64,000 bases of DNA from Saprospirales bacterium. GTDB taxonomy: Bacteria > Bacteroidota > Bacteroidia > Chitinophagales > Saprospiraceae. The stretch is from positions 31,422 through 95,421 of the forward strand of contig RECS01000105.1 in assembly GCA_007693915.1 (NCBI GenBank), in the 5' to 3' direction. The notes beneath the pieces were generated by a model. That model saw only the letters and a list, made by a program, of their open reading frames with translations, did not search any database and was not told where the DNA came from. Below are positions 39,407 to 49,640 of this stretch, one piece after another. Both the position numbers and the translations under genes were made by a program. The first letter of the stretch is position 1. Each line of letters begins with the position of its first letter.

Positions 39407-41095
39407 ATGGATCAAAAAATAATTTTCTCAATGATGGGAGTGAGTAAAGTTCTCCCTCAGAATAACAAGACCATCATTAAGGACATACACCTATCTTTTT
39501 TTTATGGTGCTAAAATAGGCATCATTGGTTTAAATGGTTCTGGAAAATCTACCTTGCTTAGGATTATTGCTGGGATAGATCAGAATTACAGAGGTAAAAT
39601 TGAATTCCAGAAGGATTACAAAATCGGCTTTCTGGAACAAGAGCCGCAGTTAGATTCCGAAAAAACAGTTAAGCAAGTGGTTAGTGAGGGTGTTCAGGAG
39701 ATAATGGATCTTTTGGCTGAATATGAGGAGGTGAATCAAGCCATGGGAATGGAAGAAAATTATATGGATCCTGACAAAATGGATAAGCTGTTGCACAAAC
39801 AGGGTAGCCTAGGAGAGCGTATTGACTTGGTTAATGGATGGGAAATTGATTCCGTTTTGGAAAGAGCCATGGATGCTTTGAAATGCCCAGATCCTGAGAA
39901 AAAAATTGAGGTTCTGTCCGGTGGAGAAAAAAGAAGAGTAGCTCTGTGTCGATTGTTATTGCAAGAGCCTGACATCCTACTTTTAGATGAGCCTACCAAC
40001 CACCTCGATGCAGAGTCCGTACATTGGCTAGAGCAACACCTTGAAAGGTATAAAGGAACTGTAATTGCTGTAACCCACGATAGATATTTCTTAGATAATG
40101 TAGCCGGTTGGATACTTGAGCTGGATAGGGGAGAGGGTATTCCTTGGGAAGGAAATTATTCTTCATGGTTGGAACAAAAGCAGAAAAGACTTGCTACTGA
40201 AGAAAAACAAGAAAGTAAGCGTCAGAAAGCACTTCAAAGAGAGTTGGAGTGGGTGCGTATGAATCCCAAAGGAAGACAGGCGAAAGCCAAAGCAAGACTG
40301 AGTAATTACGAAAAAATGGCTGCGGAGGAAGCCAAGACTAAGGAGGCAAGACTAGAGATTTTTATTCCTTCCGGTCCTCGCCTTGGTAATAATGTAATTA
40401 ATGCTGAGGGCATTTACAAAGGATATGGAGACCGCCTACTTGTTGAAAATCTCTCCTTTCAATTGCCCCCTGCTGGTATTGTTGGAATTATTGGACCCAA
40501 CGGAGCCGGTAAGACTACGCTTTTTAGAATGATTATGGGACAGGAAAAGGCGGATAAGGGAAATATCGAAATTGGAGAAACAGTGAAGATTGGATATGTT
40601 GATCAAACCCATGAAGATATCCACCCCGACAAAACAGTTTATGAGGTCGTCTCTAATGGTAATGATTTTATTCAATTAGGAAATACTGAAATAAACAGTC
40701 GTGCTTATCTTGCTAGATTTAATTTTACAGGAGCTGATCAAGAGAAAAAATGTGGTGTTTTATCTGGAGGAGAAAGAAACAGACTTCACCTAGCTATGTG
40801 TTTAAAACAGGAGGCTAATGTTTTACTTTTAGATGAGCCTACAAACGATATAGATGTCAATACCTTACGAGCTCTCGAAGAAGCTATAGAAAATTTCCCG
40901 GGTTGTGCAGTAGTAATTTCACATGATAGATGGTTTTTAGATAGGGTTGCCACGCATATATTGGCTTTTGAAGGGGATGCACAAGTGTATTATTTTGAAG
41001 GTGGATACTCTGATTATGAAGAGAATAGAAGGAAACGCCATGGCGAAATTGGAAGTAAAAAATTCAAATATAAAAAGTTGGTAGCAGAGGGGTAA
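39407..41095 (+). CDS. ettA: ABC-F protein, energy-dependent translational throttle EttA
   Basis: Two ABC domains (GLNGSGKST, GPNGAGKTT; LSGGEKRRVALCRLLLQEPDILLLDEPTNHLDAESVHWLEQHL); linker WVRMNPKGRQAKAKARLSNYEKM. Confidence 0.95.
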   Translation: MDQKIIFSMMGVSKVLPQNNKTIIKDIHLSFFYGAKIGIIGLNGSGKSTLLRIIAGIDQNYRGKIEFQKDYKIGFLEQEPQLDSEKTVKQVVSEGVQEIMDLLAEYEEVNQAMGMEENYMDPDKMDKLLHKQGSLGERIDLVNGWEIDSVLERAMDALKCPDPEKKIEVLSGGEKRRVALCRLLLQEPDILLLDEPTNHLDAESVHWLEQHLERYKGTVIAVTHDRYFLDNVAGWILELDRGEGIPWEGNYSSWLEQKQKRLATEEKQESKRQKALQRELEWVRMNPKGRQAKAKARLSNYEKMAAEEAKTKEARLEIFIPSGPRLGNNVINAEGIYKGYGDRLLVENLSFQLPPAGIVGIIGPNGAGKTTLFRMIMGQEKADKGNIEIGETVKIGYVDQTHEDIHPDKTVYEVVSNGNDFIQLGNTEINSRAYLARFNFTGADQEKKCGVLSGGERNRLHLAMCLKQEANVLLLDEPTNDIDVNTLRALEEAIENFPGCAVVISHDRWFLDRVATHILAFEGDAQVYYFEGGYSDYEENRRKRHGEIGSKKFKYKKLVAEG

Positions 41096-41172
41096 TCAAA
41101 AATTGAAAGTCTTCCAATCCAAAGTATCCTTGAGGTGTTTTTAATATTATCTAAGAGTCTAATGCAAAATAG

Positions 41173-42954
41173 TTATTCTATTTCTGCTAGTTTTTGCTTT
41201 TCAAAAATATTGAAATATGCACCTTCTATCTGGATGAGTTCCACATGGGTACCCTCTTCTATAATTCTTCCCTTGTCCAAAACTATAATCCTATCAAAAT
41301 ACTGAAGAGCGTCAAGTCGGTGCGTAATCATTAATGTGGTTTTGTCCGTCAATTCATTTCGCAAGTGGTTGATAATCTGCTGCTCAGTTTTTGTATCCAC
41401 TGCAGACAAACAATCGTCCAGTATGATGATTTCCGGGTTCTTTATAAAAGCTCGTGCAATTGAAATGCGTTGTTTTTGACCACCGGATAGCGTTACTCCT
41501 CTTTCTCCTGTTATAGTCTGAAATCCTTTTGGAAACTCTTTAATATCTTCGTAAATGGCTGCTAGTTTTGAATATTTTTCAATTTCCCCTTTTTTCGCAT
41601 TAGCTTTTCCAAACTTTATGTTTTCTTCTATGGTATCAGAAAAAAGAAACACATCCTGTTGTATGTACGCAATGCTTTTTCTCAGATGAAAAAGGTCATA
41701 GTGTTTTAAATTTTTCCCTTCAATAAAAATATTGCCTTCAGTTGGGTCAAAGGTTCTAACCATCAAATCAGCAAGTGAAGTTTTTCCCGATCCTGTTTTA
41801 CCAACAATTCCTACCTTTTCTCCGGGGTTTATAATCAAAGAAATATCTTTTAATGCATTAATGCCTGTGTCAGGGTAGGTTAAAGACACGTTTTTAAATT
41901 CAATTTTCCCCTTTACTTGTTGTCTAATCGTGCCAATATTTTCTATTTGAGAAGGGGTGCTCTTAAACTGATTTATTCTGTTCATCGAAGCCTCAGCTTG
42001 CTGGACTATAGATGCGATCCAACCAATCGCTGTAACTGGCCATGCAAGCATATTGACATACAATACAAATTCAGCTATGTTGCCCGGACTGAGATCACCT
42101 CTGATCATCTGAATTCCGCCTATATAAATGGTAATAATGGTGCTCGTACCGATAAGCAAAAGCATTAGTGGTGAAAACAGTGCATCTACCTTCGCAAGTG
42201 AAATCGATTTTTCTTTAAATACATTGGATTGAGCATTGAAATAGGTGCTCATCTGCTTTTCTCTTACATAGGATTTTAATACCCTGATGCCTGAATAAAC
42301 CTCCTGAGCAACACTATTCAGATATGCCAATTGACGTTGAATTCTTTCACTTTTTCTGTTTATAATACTGGAGACATAGTATATAGAAATAGAAAGCAAT
42401 GGAAGTGGTAAAAGGACATAAAAAGTAAGTGTTGGACTTACACTGACCATAGCGTAAATTACTATGATAAAAAGAGTTAGAAGATTAATAAAATACAAAA
42501 TTGCAGGTCCAAGGTAGTTTCTTACCTTATTTACATCTTCAGTTATTCTTGACATCAAATCACCGGTTTTGTTCCTCCTGTAAAAAAGTTGGTCCAATTC
42601 CTGATACTTATCATAAATTTCTTTTCTTAAGTCGTATTCAATTAATCTGGATGCGACAATGATGGTTTGTCTCATGAAATACATGAAAACTCCCATAATC
42701 AGGGCTAGAATCAACACCAATATCCCAAAATACAGTAAGATACTACCTATTTCCATGTACAAATCTGCTCTTGCATCAGTACCTTCTAATAATTTGAATA
42801 GTTTTATGTTCTCCAATACGAGGTCTAATGCCTCCCTTACCATTTGTGGCTGCAATACTCTAAAGAAATTGGATAAGCCAACAAAAAGCGTACCCAGAAG
42901 TAGTTTCCATCTGTACCGATAAAGAAATCGATTTAATGTGATTAAATTTTTCAA
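41173..42954 (-). CDS. ABC transporter, fused permease/ATPase (MsbA-like exporter)
   Basis: 6-TM N-terminal domain; GKTGSGKTSLADLM, LSGGQKQRISIARAFIKNPEIIILDDCLSAVD. Confidence 0.93.
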   Translation of the reverse strand: MKNLITLNRFLYRYRWKLLLGTLFVGLSNFFRVLQPQMVREALDLVLENIKLFKLLEGTDARADLYMEIGSILLYFGILVLILALIMGVFMYFMRQTIIVASRLIEYDLRKEIYDKYQELDQLFYRRNKTGDLMSRITEDVNKVRNYLGPAILYFINLLTLFIIVIYAMVSVSPTLTFYVLLPLPLLSISIYYVSSIINRKSERIQRQLAYLNSVAQEVYSGIRVLKSYVREKQMSTYFNAQSNVFKEKSISLAKVDALFSPLMLLLIGTSTIITIYIGGIQMIRGDLSPGNIAEFVLYVNMLAWPVTAIGWIASIVQQAEASMNRINQFKSTPSQIENIGTIRQQVKGKIEFKNVSLTYPDTGINALKDISLIINPGEKVGIVGKTGSGKTSLADLMVRTFDPTEGNIFIEGKNLKHYDLFHLRKSIAYIQQDVFLFSDTIEENIKFGKANAKKGEIEKYSKLAAIYEDIKEFPKGFQTITGERGVTLSGGQKQRISIARAFIKNPEIIILDDCLSAVDTKTEQQIINHLRNELTDKTTLMITHRLDALQYFDRIIVLDKGRIIEEGTHVELIQIEGAYFNIFEKQKLAEIE

Positions 42955-43161
42955 AGAGTTGAATTATAGTTAGGTGATATTCTAATGGTGGCTAAACACT
43001 ACAAACCACAAATTTAGACCAATGTTTTGTTTCCATGATAGTTTTTACGGAAGTTGGTAGGGTGGTGTTTATGATTTCGAAAATACACCATCAGGAATTA
43101 ATAAAGAACATCCGAGTAATTGATTGTATTATTTATTAGATTTATAGACCCTAAAATTTCC

Positions 43162-43169
43162 TATATTTG
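43162..43169 (+). promoter_or_regulatory. -7 element (TATATTTG) for fbp
   Basis: TAnnTTTG match 19 bp before ATG 43188. Confidence 0.45.
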
Positions 43170-43187
43170 CAGCAAAAATACTCGCAA

Positions 43188-44198
43188 ATGTACAGAATAG
43201 AAACACTTGATGAATTCATAATTAAGAGACAAAAGAATTTCTCTACCGCCACGGGTGAGCTAACCGGTTTACTTAGAGATATTGGACTCGCTGCAAAAAT
43301 TGTAAACAGAGAAGTGAACAAAGCCGGTTTGATTAATATTCTTGGTAAATTTGACAAAGAAAATGCATCAGGGGAACAAGTTGCAAAATTGGATATATAT
43401 GCCAATGATAAACTCATTGACTTTCTTAAAACAAGTGGTGAATGTGCAGGCTTGGCTTCAGAAGAACTTGAGGATTTTGTGCCCTTTCCTCCCAGAAATG
43501 GAAAATACGGAAAGTATGTGGTTTTGGTAGACCCACTAGATGGTTCATCTAATATTGATGTTAATGTTTCCGTAGGGACTATTTTTGGAATTTACAGGCG
43601 CATTGGGAAGGAAGATGAACCTGCTAGTCTAGATGACTTTTTACAAAAAGGAACTGAATTGGTTGCTGCAGGATATGTTATTTATGGAACCTCTACTATC
43701 CTTGTGTATTCTACCGGAAACGGTGTAAATGGATTTACTCTTGATCCTTCCATTGGTGAATTTTGTTTGAGTCATAGAGACATAAAAATTCCTCAGGAAG
43801 GTCCATATTATTCTGTAAATCAAGGCTACTATCTCAAATTTGACCTTGAAATGCGAAGGTATATTGATTATTGCTCAGACTTAAATTTGAGACTTCGATA
43901 TATTGGCACTATGGTAGCAGATATTCACCGTATTCTATTTCAAGGTGGAGTATTTATGTACCCCAATACGAGAAAATATCCGCAAGGCAAATTGAGACTT
44001 CTTTATGAGTGTAATCCCCTTTCATATATTGTAGAACAATCCGGAGGTAAGGCCATAAATACTAGACTGGAGCGGATATTAGAACTTAGTCCTGAGGAAT
44101 TGCACCAAAGGTCAAGTGTCATAATGGGTTCTCCCAAAATGATCGATGAGATGAAAGAATTTGTGCTGAGATATGCTCCTGATACAGTGGGAGGATAA
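43188..44198 (+). CDS. fbp: Class 1 fructose-1,6-bisphosphatase
   Basis: ASEELEDF, VLVDPLDGSSNIDVNVSVGTIFGIY, YIGTMVADIHRIL, KLRLLYECNPLSYIVEQSGG. Confidence 0.97.
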   Translation: MYRIETLDEFIIKRQKNFSTATGELTGLLRDIGLAAKIVNREVNKAGLINILGKFDKENASGEQVAKLDIYANDKLIDFLKTSGECAGLASEELEDFVPFPPRNGKYGKYVVLVDPLDGSSNIDVNVSVGTIFGIYRRIGKEDEPASLDDFLQKGTELVAAGYVIYGTSTILVYSTGNGVNGFTLDPSIGEFCLSHRDIKIPQEGPYYSVNQGYYLKFDLEMRRYIDYCSDLNLRLRYIGTMVADIHRILFQGGVFMYPNTRKYPQGKLRLLYECNPLSYIVEQSGGKAINTRLERILELSPEELHQRSSVIMGSPKMIDEMKEFVLRYAPDTVGG

Positions 44199-44367
44199 TC
44201 ACCATTATTCTGTTTTTTTCGGATAAAAAATTTTATTGTGAATTCAAGTCATGTAATTTATCGCTAAAAAGCTGTTGCTGTTATTAAGAAAAAAAATTAT
44301 ATTTACACTTTATTTTCTGGAATCCCAAGTGATTACAAGGGTAAATTACAATTTTAAATATAATATC

Positions 44368-45606
44368 ATGAGGATCAAATTCTTATTCACAACATTCATT
44401 TTACTGTCATGCAGTTTGTCATTACTCGTTTCACAGGAAATGGTTGAGGATCCTACAGAAAAAACGGATAGTGTAAGCTTCGAAAAAAGTTCTGCTTTAG
44501 GGATTATTGCAAAAAAGTTATTAACCGATTACAATGGTCCAATAGCCAATGAACCTTTTGACTTTCAAAAGTGGAATGGGGGTTTTGAACTTGGGGTAAG
44601 ACTACCCCTAAATGATTATTTGAACCTTGCTTTTCCTTTTAAAGCATCATCTGTTACGCTTCCTGAAACCAACAGGAATGTCAATATTTTGTCCTTAGAT
44701 GCTCAGGCTCAGTTTTTTCCTTTGCAAAATAATAGTATAAGACTTCAACCGTATCTCGCCTCCGGTATTGGAGCTGTTTTTGAGGGCGGTGATGACGATC
44801 TGAGTTTTGCAGTTCCTTTAGCTGTGGGTGCAAATATACACATCAATAAAAGGGTTGATTTGAATTTAGAGATGGCGTATAGAGTTGGATTAAAGTCAGA
44901 TAGAAATAATTACCAGTTAGGCATCGGATTTATTTACAATCTTACCGAAATGGAAGATAAGAAACCAAAACCACTTCCCGAAGTAATTGAGGAGGTTCCG
45001 GAGCCTTTTGATCATTTGGTAGATAGTGATGGTGATGGTGTACCCGATATATATGATTTGAGCCCGCAAAGGAGTGGGCTTGTCGAACTAATGGGTGCTC
45101 CTGATAGCGATGGTGACGGCATACCGGATCACCTTGATAAATGTCCACATGAACCCGGTCCCATTGAAAATCATGGTTGTCCTATAGAAGAACAGGTGAT
45201 TGCTGAACCTGAGCCAGAACCAGAACCGGAAATTGAAGAAATACCGGAAGAAATTCAAGAAGTTCTGGATATTGCAATGAGAGATGTACAATTTGATCTT
45301 GGACGTGCCACTATTCGTCCAGAGTCTTTTACTGTTCTCAACCAAGTTGCTGAAATAATGAGAGAATATCCCCAATATCGACTAAGAATCCATGGTCATA
45401 CTGATAATATTGGCTCCGCTGCTAACAATCAACGTTTGAGTGAGCAAAGGGCAAGGTCTTGCTATGAGTATCTTGCATCAAGAGGAGTATCGACCGCTAG
45501 GATGTCCTTCACCGGATTCGGTGAGTCAAGACCTGTCGCTACCAATGATACCCCTGAAGGCAGGGCAACAAATAGAAGAGTAGAATTTCAGCTTTATTTG
45601 GACTAA
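44368..45606 (+). CDS. OmpA-family outer-membrane protein with thrombospondin type-3 repeats
   Basis: Signal peptide from ATG 44368; DSDGDGVPDIYD/DSDGDGIPDHLDKCP; C-terminal OmpA: LRIHGHTDNIGSAANNQRLSEQRARSCYEYL. Confidence 0.93.
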   Translation: MRIKFLFTTFILLSCSLSLLVSQEMVEDPTEKTDSVSFEKSSALGIIAKKLLTDYNGPIANEPFDFQKWNGGFELGVRLPLNDYLNLAFPFKASSVTLPETNRNVNILSLDAQAQFFPLQNNSIRLQPYLASGIGAVFEGGDDDLSFAVPLAVGANIHINKRVDLNLEMAYRVGLKSDRNNYQLGIGFIYNLTEMEDKKPKPLPEVIEEVPEPFDHLVDSDGDGVPDIYDLSPQRSGLVELMGAPDSDGDGIPDHLDKCPHEPGPIENHGCPIEEQVIAEPEPEPEPEIEEIPEEIQEVLDIAMRDVQFDLGRATIRPESFTVLNQVAEIMREYPQYRLRIHGHTDNIGSAANNQRLSEQRARSCYEYLASRGVSTARMSFTGFGESRPVATNDTPEGRATNRRVEFQLYLD

Positions 45607-45614
45607 TACAATTT

Positions 45615-46163
45615 ATGAAATCCCCTGCACAAGAACTTATTAGTGATCTAAGCGATGAAACCAGAGAAATTATTACTTTGGTTAAAAAACATCTTAGCCC
45701 ACTATCTCATGAGGAGTTTTTGCTAAGACCGGATGAAAAAAGCTGGAGTCCGGCTGAATGTCTTGAGCATTTAAACTTTTATGCTGCGCATTATTATCCG
45801 GTTATTCAGAGGAAAATGAATGAAGCTGGTCCATTTAAATCTGATTATCAGTTTAAAAGTGGATTTGCCGGTAATTTTTTTGCTAATTCACTTAAGCCTG
45901 GCAAGGGTATGAAACTTGCTGCTCCCAATGATAAAAATCCTGCAAAAATTGGTCTTGAACCTAAGGTTATTGAACGTTTTCTCAAGAACCAAAATACCAT
46001 GTTAGACCTCTTGAAAACTGCGAGAAAAAGAGATTTAAACGGAATAAAAATCCCATTATCGATTTCAACAATGATTAAATTTAAACTAGGTGATACTTTT
46101 CGCTTTTTAATTTATCACAATCAAAGGCATGTGCTACAAGCAGTTAAGGCGCTTAGAAATTAA
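45615..46163 (+). CDS. DinB-like (DinB_2) family protein
   Basis: EKSWSPAECLEHLNFYAAHYYPVI...FRFLIYHNQRHVLQA metal-binding His pattern. Confidence 0.8.
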   Translation: MKSPAQELISDLSDETREIITLVKKHLSPLSHEEFLLRPDEKSWSPAECLEHLNFYAAHYYPVIQRKMNEAGPFKSDYQFKSGFAGNFFANSLKPGKGMKLAAPNDKNPAKIGLEPKVIERFLKNQNTMLDLLKTARKRDLNGIKIPLSISTMIKFKLGDTFRFLIYHNQRHVLQAVKALRN

Positions 46164-46629
46164 AGGTAAGGGTATTTAGATTAAGTTTTCGAATTAGGCT
46201 TTTAAACAATAATCTAAAAGTTAGATGGCTATTGATTCAAACTAACTAAATGTTTAAGGTTAATTACTTACATTTAATGGTATGATAGACAGAATTATAA
46301 TCAATCGACCTGACTTGCCCCTAAGAAAATTGAACACCGAACACCCATTAATCTCGTCTCGTTGACGAGATGATTTAAGAAGTATTCAAAACTTAAGAAT
46401 AATGATTATAAATCAAATCCATATTGAATAATGGGAAATTCTTAAATCGAATATCGATGCCTGCCCCATACATTTTGGTAGCCCCCTTGCCTGCCCCCAA
46501 TCCACTTGGTGGATTCTTCAACAAAAAAATTTGAATAAAGTATAATTTAATAAAATGGAGAAATACTTTCGAATCCGTGAGGTTGTTTTAAGGTTAGCTA
46601 TGCGCCTAATGCAATTAAGTTTTTAATCA

Positions 46630-47082
46630 TTACAGATAAAGATCCATATCTCCAAAGGGTTCGGGATGCTTTTCCATGAATTCTTCCAAGTACTTTTTCT
46701 TGAGTAAGAAGTATATTTTCTTGCCAAAATTTCCCTTTTCTTTTAGAACGATAAATCCGAGTTTGTAGAGGTAATAATTTTCATAACCAATGGATTCAAC
46801 TGAATCGAAACTATACCTAAAGGTCTTGATGTAGTTGGTAACAAAGATTCCTTCCTCACTCAGTTCAACCCTTTTTAGCTGAAAAATAGTTAAATAAATA
46901 ATCATTAAGGTAGATAGGTAGAAAAGAAGATTGGAGTATTTGAGTAAATCAGACTGAAAAAGCTGAATAGTGGAATCATCAGCTATGAACATTAATAATG
47001 AGAATAAGCCATAAAAGGTGGTCCAAAAAATCGGGATAAAGATCCTAAATAATAAAGTGAGGTTACTTGAAATTCTAAACAT
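46630..47082 (-). CDS. Small membrane protein, two TM segments plus PH-like C-terminal domain
   Basis: Two N-terminal hydrophobic segments then VELSEEGIFVTNYIKTFRYSFDSVESIGYENYYLYKLGFIVLKEKG; overlaps tatC stop as TAATG. Confidence 0.6.
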   Translation of the reverse strand: MFRISSNLTLLFRIFIPIFWTTFYGLFSLLMFIADDSTIQLFQSDLLKYSNLLFYLSTLMIIYLTIFQLKRVELSEEGIFVTNYIKTFRYSFDSVESIGYENYYLYKLGFIVLKEKGNFGKKIYFLLKKKYLEEFMEKHPEPFGDMDLYL

Positions 47083-47897
47083 TATTTATTCATATTTTTT
47101 TTCTCAATACGAGCTGCGATTACAATGCTGACTTCATAAAGAAAATAAAGTGGTATAGTAATTAAAAGTTGAGTGATGACATCAGGGGGAGTTATAATTG
47201 AAGCCATAATTAGTATAATGACAAAGGCGTGCTTGCGATAGGTGCGCATAAATTGAGGTCCAATAAGGCCAATATTTGCAAGGAAATAGACAAGTACCGG
47301 TAATTGGAAAACGATCCCGGTAGGTAGAGTAAACATGGTCATGTAATTGACATAAGAGTGTAGAGTAGGTGCACTGGTTGCCCCAACATCATAGGAGGCT
47401 AAAAAGGTTATTGCAAAGGGTGAAAGCACATAGTAGCCAAATAAAACTCCCATAAAAAAGAGGAACGAACAGACAAAGACGAAGCCCCTTGCCGCTTTTC
47501 TCTCTTTATCATAAAGTCCCGGTTTGATAAATTTCCATACTTCAAAAAAGACATACGGAATAGCAATTACCAGACCCAACCAAAAGGATACTTTTAAGTG
47601 GACAATAAACTGTTCACCTAAATCTCTGGTCAAAAGCTGGAACTCAGGCGGTGCGAAACACAATCGTTCTGAAACGGCGCATATCACTTTATAGGTTAAA
47701 AAATCACTGCTTCTAGGCCCCATTATTACCGTATTGAAGACAAAGTCTTTAGCGAGAAATACAATAATAGCAAAAATGCCAATACCCACTAAGGAACGTA
47801 TGATATGCCACCTCAATGATTCAAGGTGTTCAAGGAATGTCATCTTATTGGGATCCCTTTTATCCAAAGCATCCACATCTATCTGATCAAGTGGCAT
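47082..47897 (-). CDS. tatC: Sec-independent protein translocase TatC
   Basis: MTFLEHLESLRWHIIRSL; VFFEVWKFIKPGLYDKERK; ITPPDVITQLLITIPLYFLYEVSI. Confidence 0.96.
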   Translation of the reverse strand: MPLDQIDVDALDKRDPNKMTFLEHLESLRWHIIRSLVGIGIFAIIVFLAKDFVFNTVIMGPRSSDFLTYKVICAVSERLCFAPPEFQLLTRDLGEQFIVHLKVSFWLGLVIAIPYVFFEVWKFIKPGLYDKERKAARGFVFVCSFLFFMGVLFGYYVLSPFAITFLASYDVGATSAPTLHSYVNYMTMFTLPTGIVFQLPVLVYFLANIGLIGPQFMRTYRKHAFVIILIMASIITPPDVITQLLITIPLYFLYEVSIVIAARIEKKNMNK

Positions 47898-48192
47898 TTT
47901 AACCGCTATATTTAGGTTTTAAGTACGCAAATATACTGCTTTCGATCATGGTAATAAGCTGAGATAGGTTATTATTTCTTTGCATTTAGGCAGCGGCACC
48001 TTTGATTGTTGTATTAAAAAATTGCAGAAATACTTGAGTTTCGATGCGTCCGTTAGCTAAAAATTGATATAGCGAGCATTATCTATTCTTTTTTGTCTTA
48101 GTTCGGGGAAAGAATGTACTCCTTAGAAAACATCAGTAGACCTACGAGTAAAATTGGTCAGTAATAAAGACTCACAAAATGATGAAAAACTA

Positions 48193-49545
48193 CTATTGTA
48201 CTCCTTGATTTCTCATTGCATTATAAAGCCTTACAAATCCACCGATATCAGCACCTTTAAGATAGTTGGGGTGTTTGCCGACTTTGCCGCCGTATTTAAC
48301 ACATTGATCGTGAATGGTATGCATGGTCTCTTTTAGCCGTTTTTCTAACTTTTCAATTGTCCAACGATAGCCTGTAGAGTTTTGTGCCATCTCAAAGGCT
48401 GAAACAGAGACTCCACCGGCATTAGAAGCTTTACCCGGAGCATAAAGGATATTGATCTTATGAAAAACCTTTACCGCATCATGAGTACAGGGCATATTTG
48501 CTCCTTCTACTACGGCAATGCATCCATTTTCTTTTAAATTTTCAGCGTCATGTTTTTCTAATTCATTTTGTGTAGCACAAGGTAAGGCAATATCACAAGG
48601 GTAATTCCATGGTTTTTTATCCTCCGAAAATTCAAGATTATACTTTTCTGCTAATTCAGAAATTCTACCCCTTTTTTCAAATTTCAGTTTCATGGTAAAG
48701 TCTAACATCTCTGATGATATTCCGTTTTTTGCATATACAACACCACTACTATCTGACAGAGTCTGTACTTTCAATCCCATATCCAATGCTTTTTCACAAG
48801 CATACAAAGCGACATTTCCGGATCCTGAAATATTTACTGTCTTACCATTAAGTTTTAAGTTGTTATAATTAAACATCTCAGCTAAAAAATATAGGCATCC
48901 ATATGCTGTTGATTGTGGTCTTAATTTACTTCCACCAGAGAAATAGTTTTTCCCCGTATAATCACCTCCAAATGAGTCCTTAAGTTTATTTGTATAGCCA
49001 AAAATGTAACCAATTTCTCTTTCCCCTACACCTATATCGCCTGCGGGTACATCTTCATTTTTTCCTGTAAATGTATAAAAACTTGCTGCAAACGCCTGAC
49101 AGAATCGCATAACGTCCTGTTCGTTATAATCTGCCGGATTAAAATCAGCTCCACCTTTTGCTGCACCTAATTGCAAGCCGGTCAAACTGTTCTTTAAAGA
49201 CTGTTCAAAAGCTAAGAATTTAAGTATGTCAAGATTTACACTGGGGTGAAAGCGAAGACCACCTTTGTAGGGTCCAAGAGCATTGGTAAATTGAACCCTA
49301 TAACCTCTATTTAACTCCTCTTTTCCCTTCTCATTTAACCAGCTGATTCTGAATTGAATAATTCGATTTGGCTCAAATAATCTTTTGATGATGCCAAGAT
49401 TTTGATACTCTTTGTTTTTAGTAACAAAAGGCTGTATTTGATTTAAAAAAGAATCAACGACCCCGGAAAATATTTCCTGTTCGGGTTGATGTGATATTAT
49501 AGACCTCTTGATTTTATTTAGCTCTCGATTAATTGAATTTTCCAT
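48193..49545 (-). CDS. gdhA: NADP-specific glutamate dehydrogenase
   Basis: YKGGLRFHPSVNLDILKFLAFEQSLKNSLTGLQLGAAKGGADF; DVPAGDIGVGEREIGYIFG; GSGNVALYACEKA. Confidence 0.97.
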   Translation of the reverse strand: MENSINRELNKIKRSIISHQPEQEIFSGVVDSFLNQIQPFVTKNKEYQNLGIIKRLFEPNRIIQFRISWLNEKGKEELNRGYRVQFTNALGPYKGGLRFHPSVNLDILKFLAFEQSLKNSLTGLQLGAAKGGADFNPADYNEQDVMRFCQAFAASFYTFTGKNEDVPAGDIGVGEREIGYIFGYTNKLKDSFGGDYTGKNYFSGGSKLRPQSTAYGCLYFLAEMFNYNNLKLNGKTVNISGSGNVALYACEKALDMGLKVQTLSDSSGVVYAKNGISSEMLDFTMKLKFEKRGRISELAEKYNLEFSEDKKPWNYPCDIALPCATQNELEKHDAENLKENGCIAVVEGANMPCTHDAVKVFHKINILYAPGKASNAGGVSVSAFEMAQNSTGYRWTIEKLEKRLKETMHTIHDQCVKYGGKVGKHPNYLKGADIGGFVRLYNAMRNQGVQ

Positions 49546-49640
49546 TCTTTTGAATTTAAATGGAAAACTGCCTTAAAATGTTTTAGGCATTGATATTCTC
49601 GACCAGGCTTAGGCTTTCAGGAATGAACAAAAGCATTTTT

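Noticed and set aside
45181-45250. Short tandem GAACC(A/T)GA-like repeat
   Set aside because: Encodes the EPEPEPEPE linker of the OmpA-family protein; ordinary Pro-Glu spacer
47898-48192. Possible third copy of the MITE-like repeat in the tatC-gdhA gap
   Set aside because: Shares only short AT-rich words with 13176-13350; no CCCGGATTATT ends or conserved core
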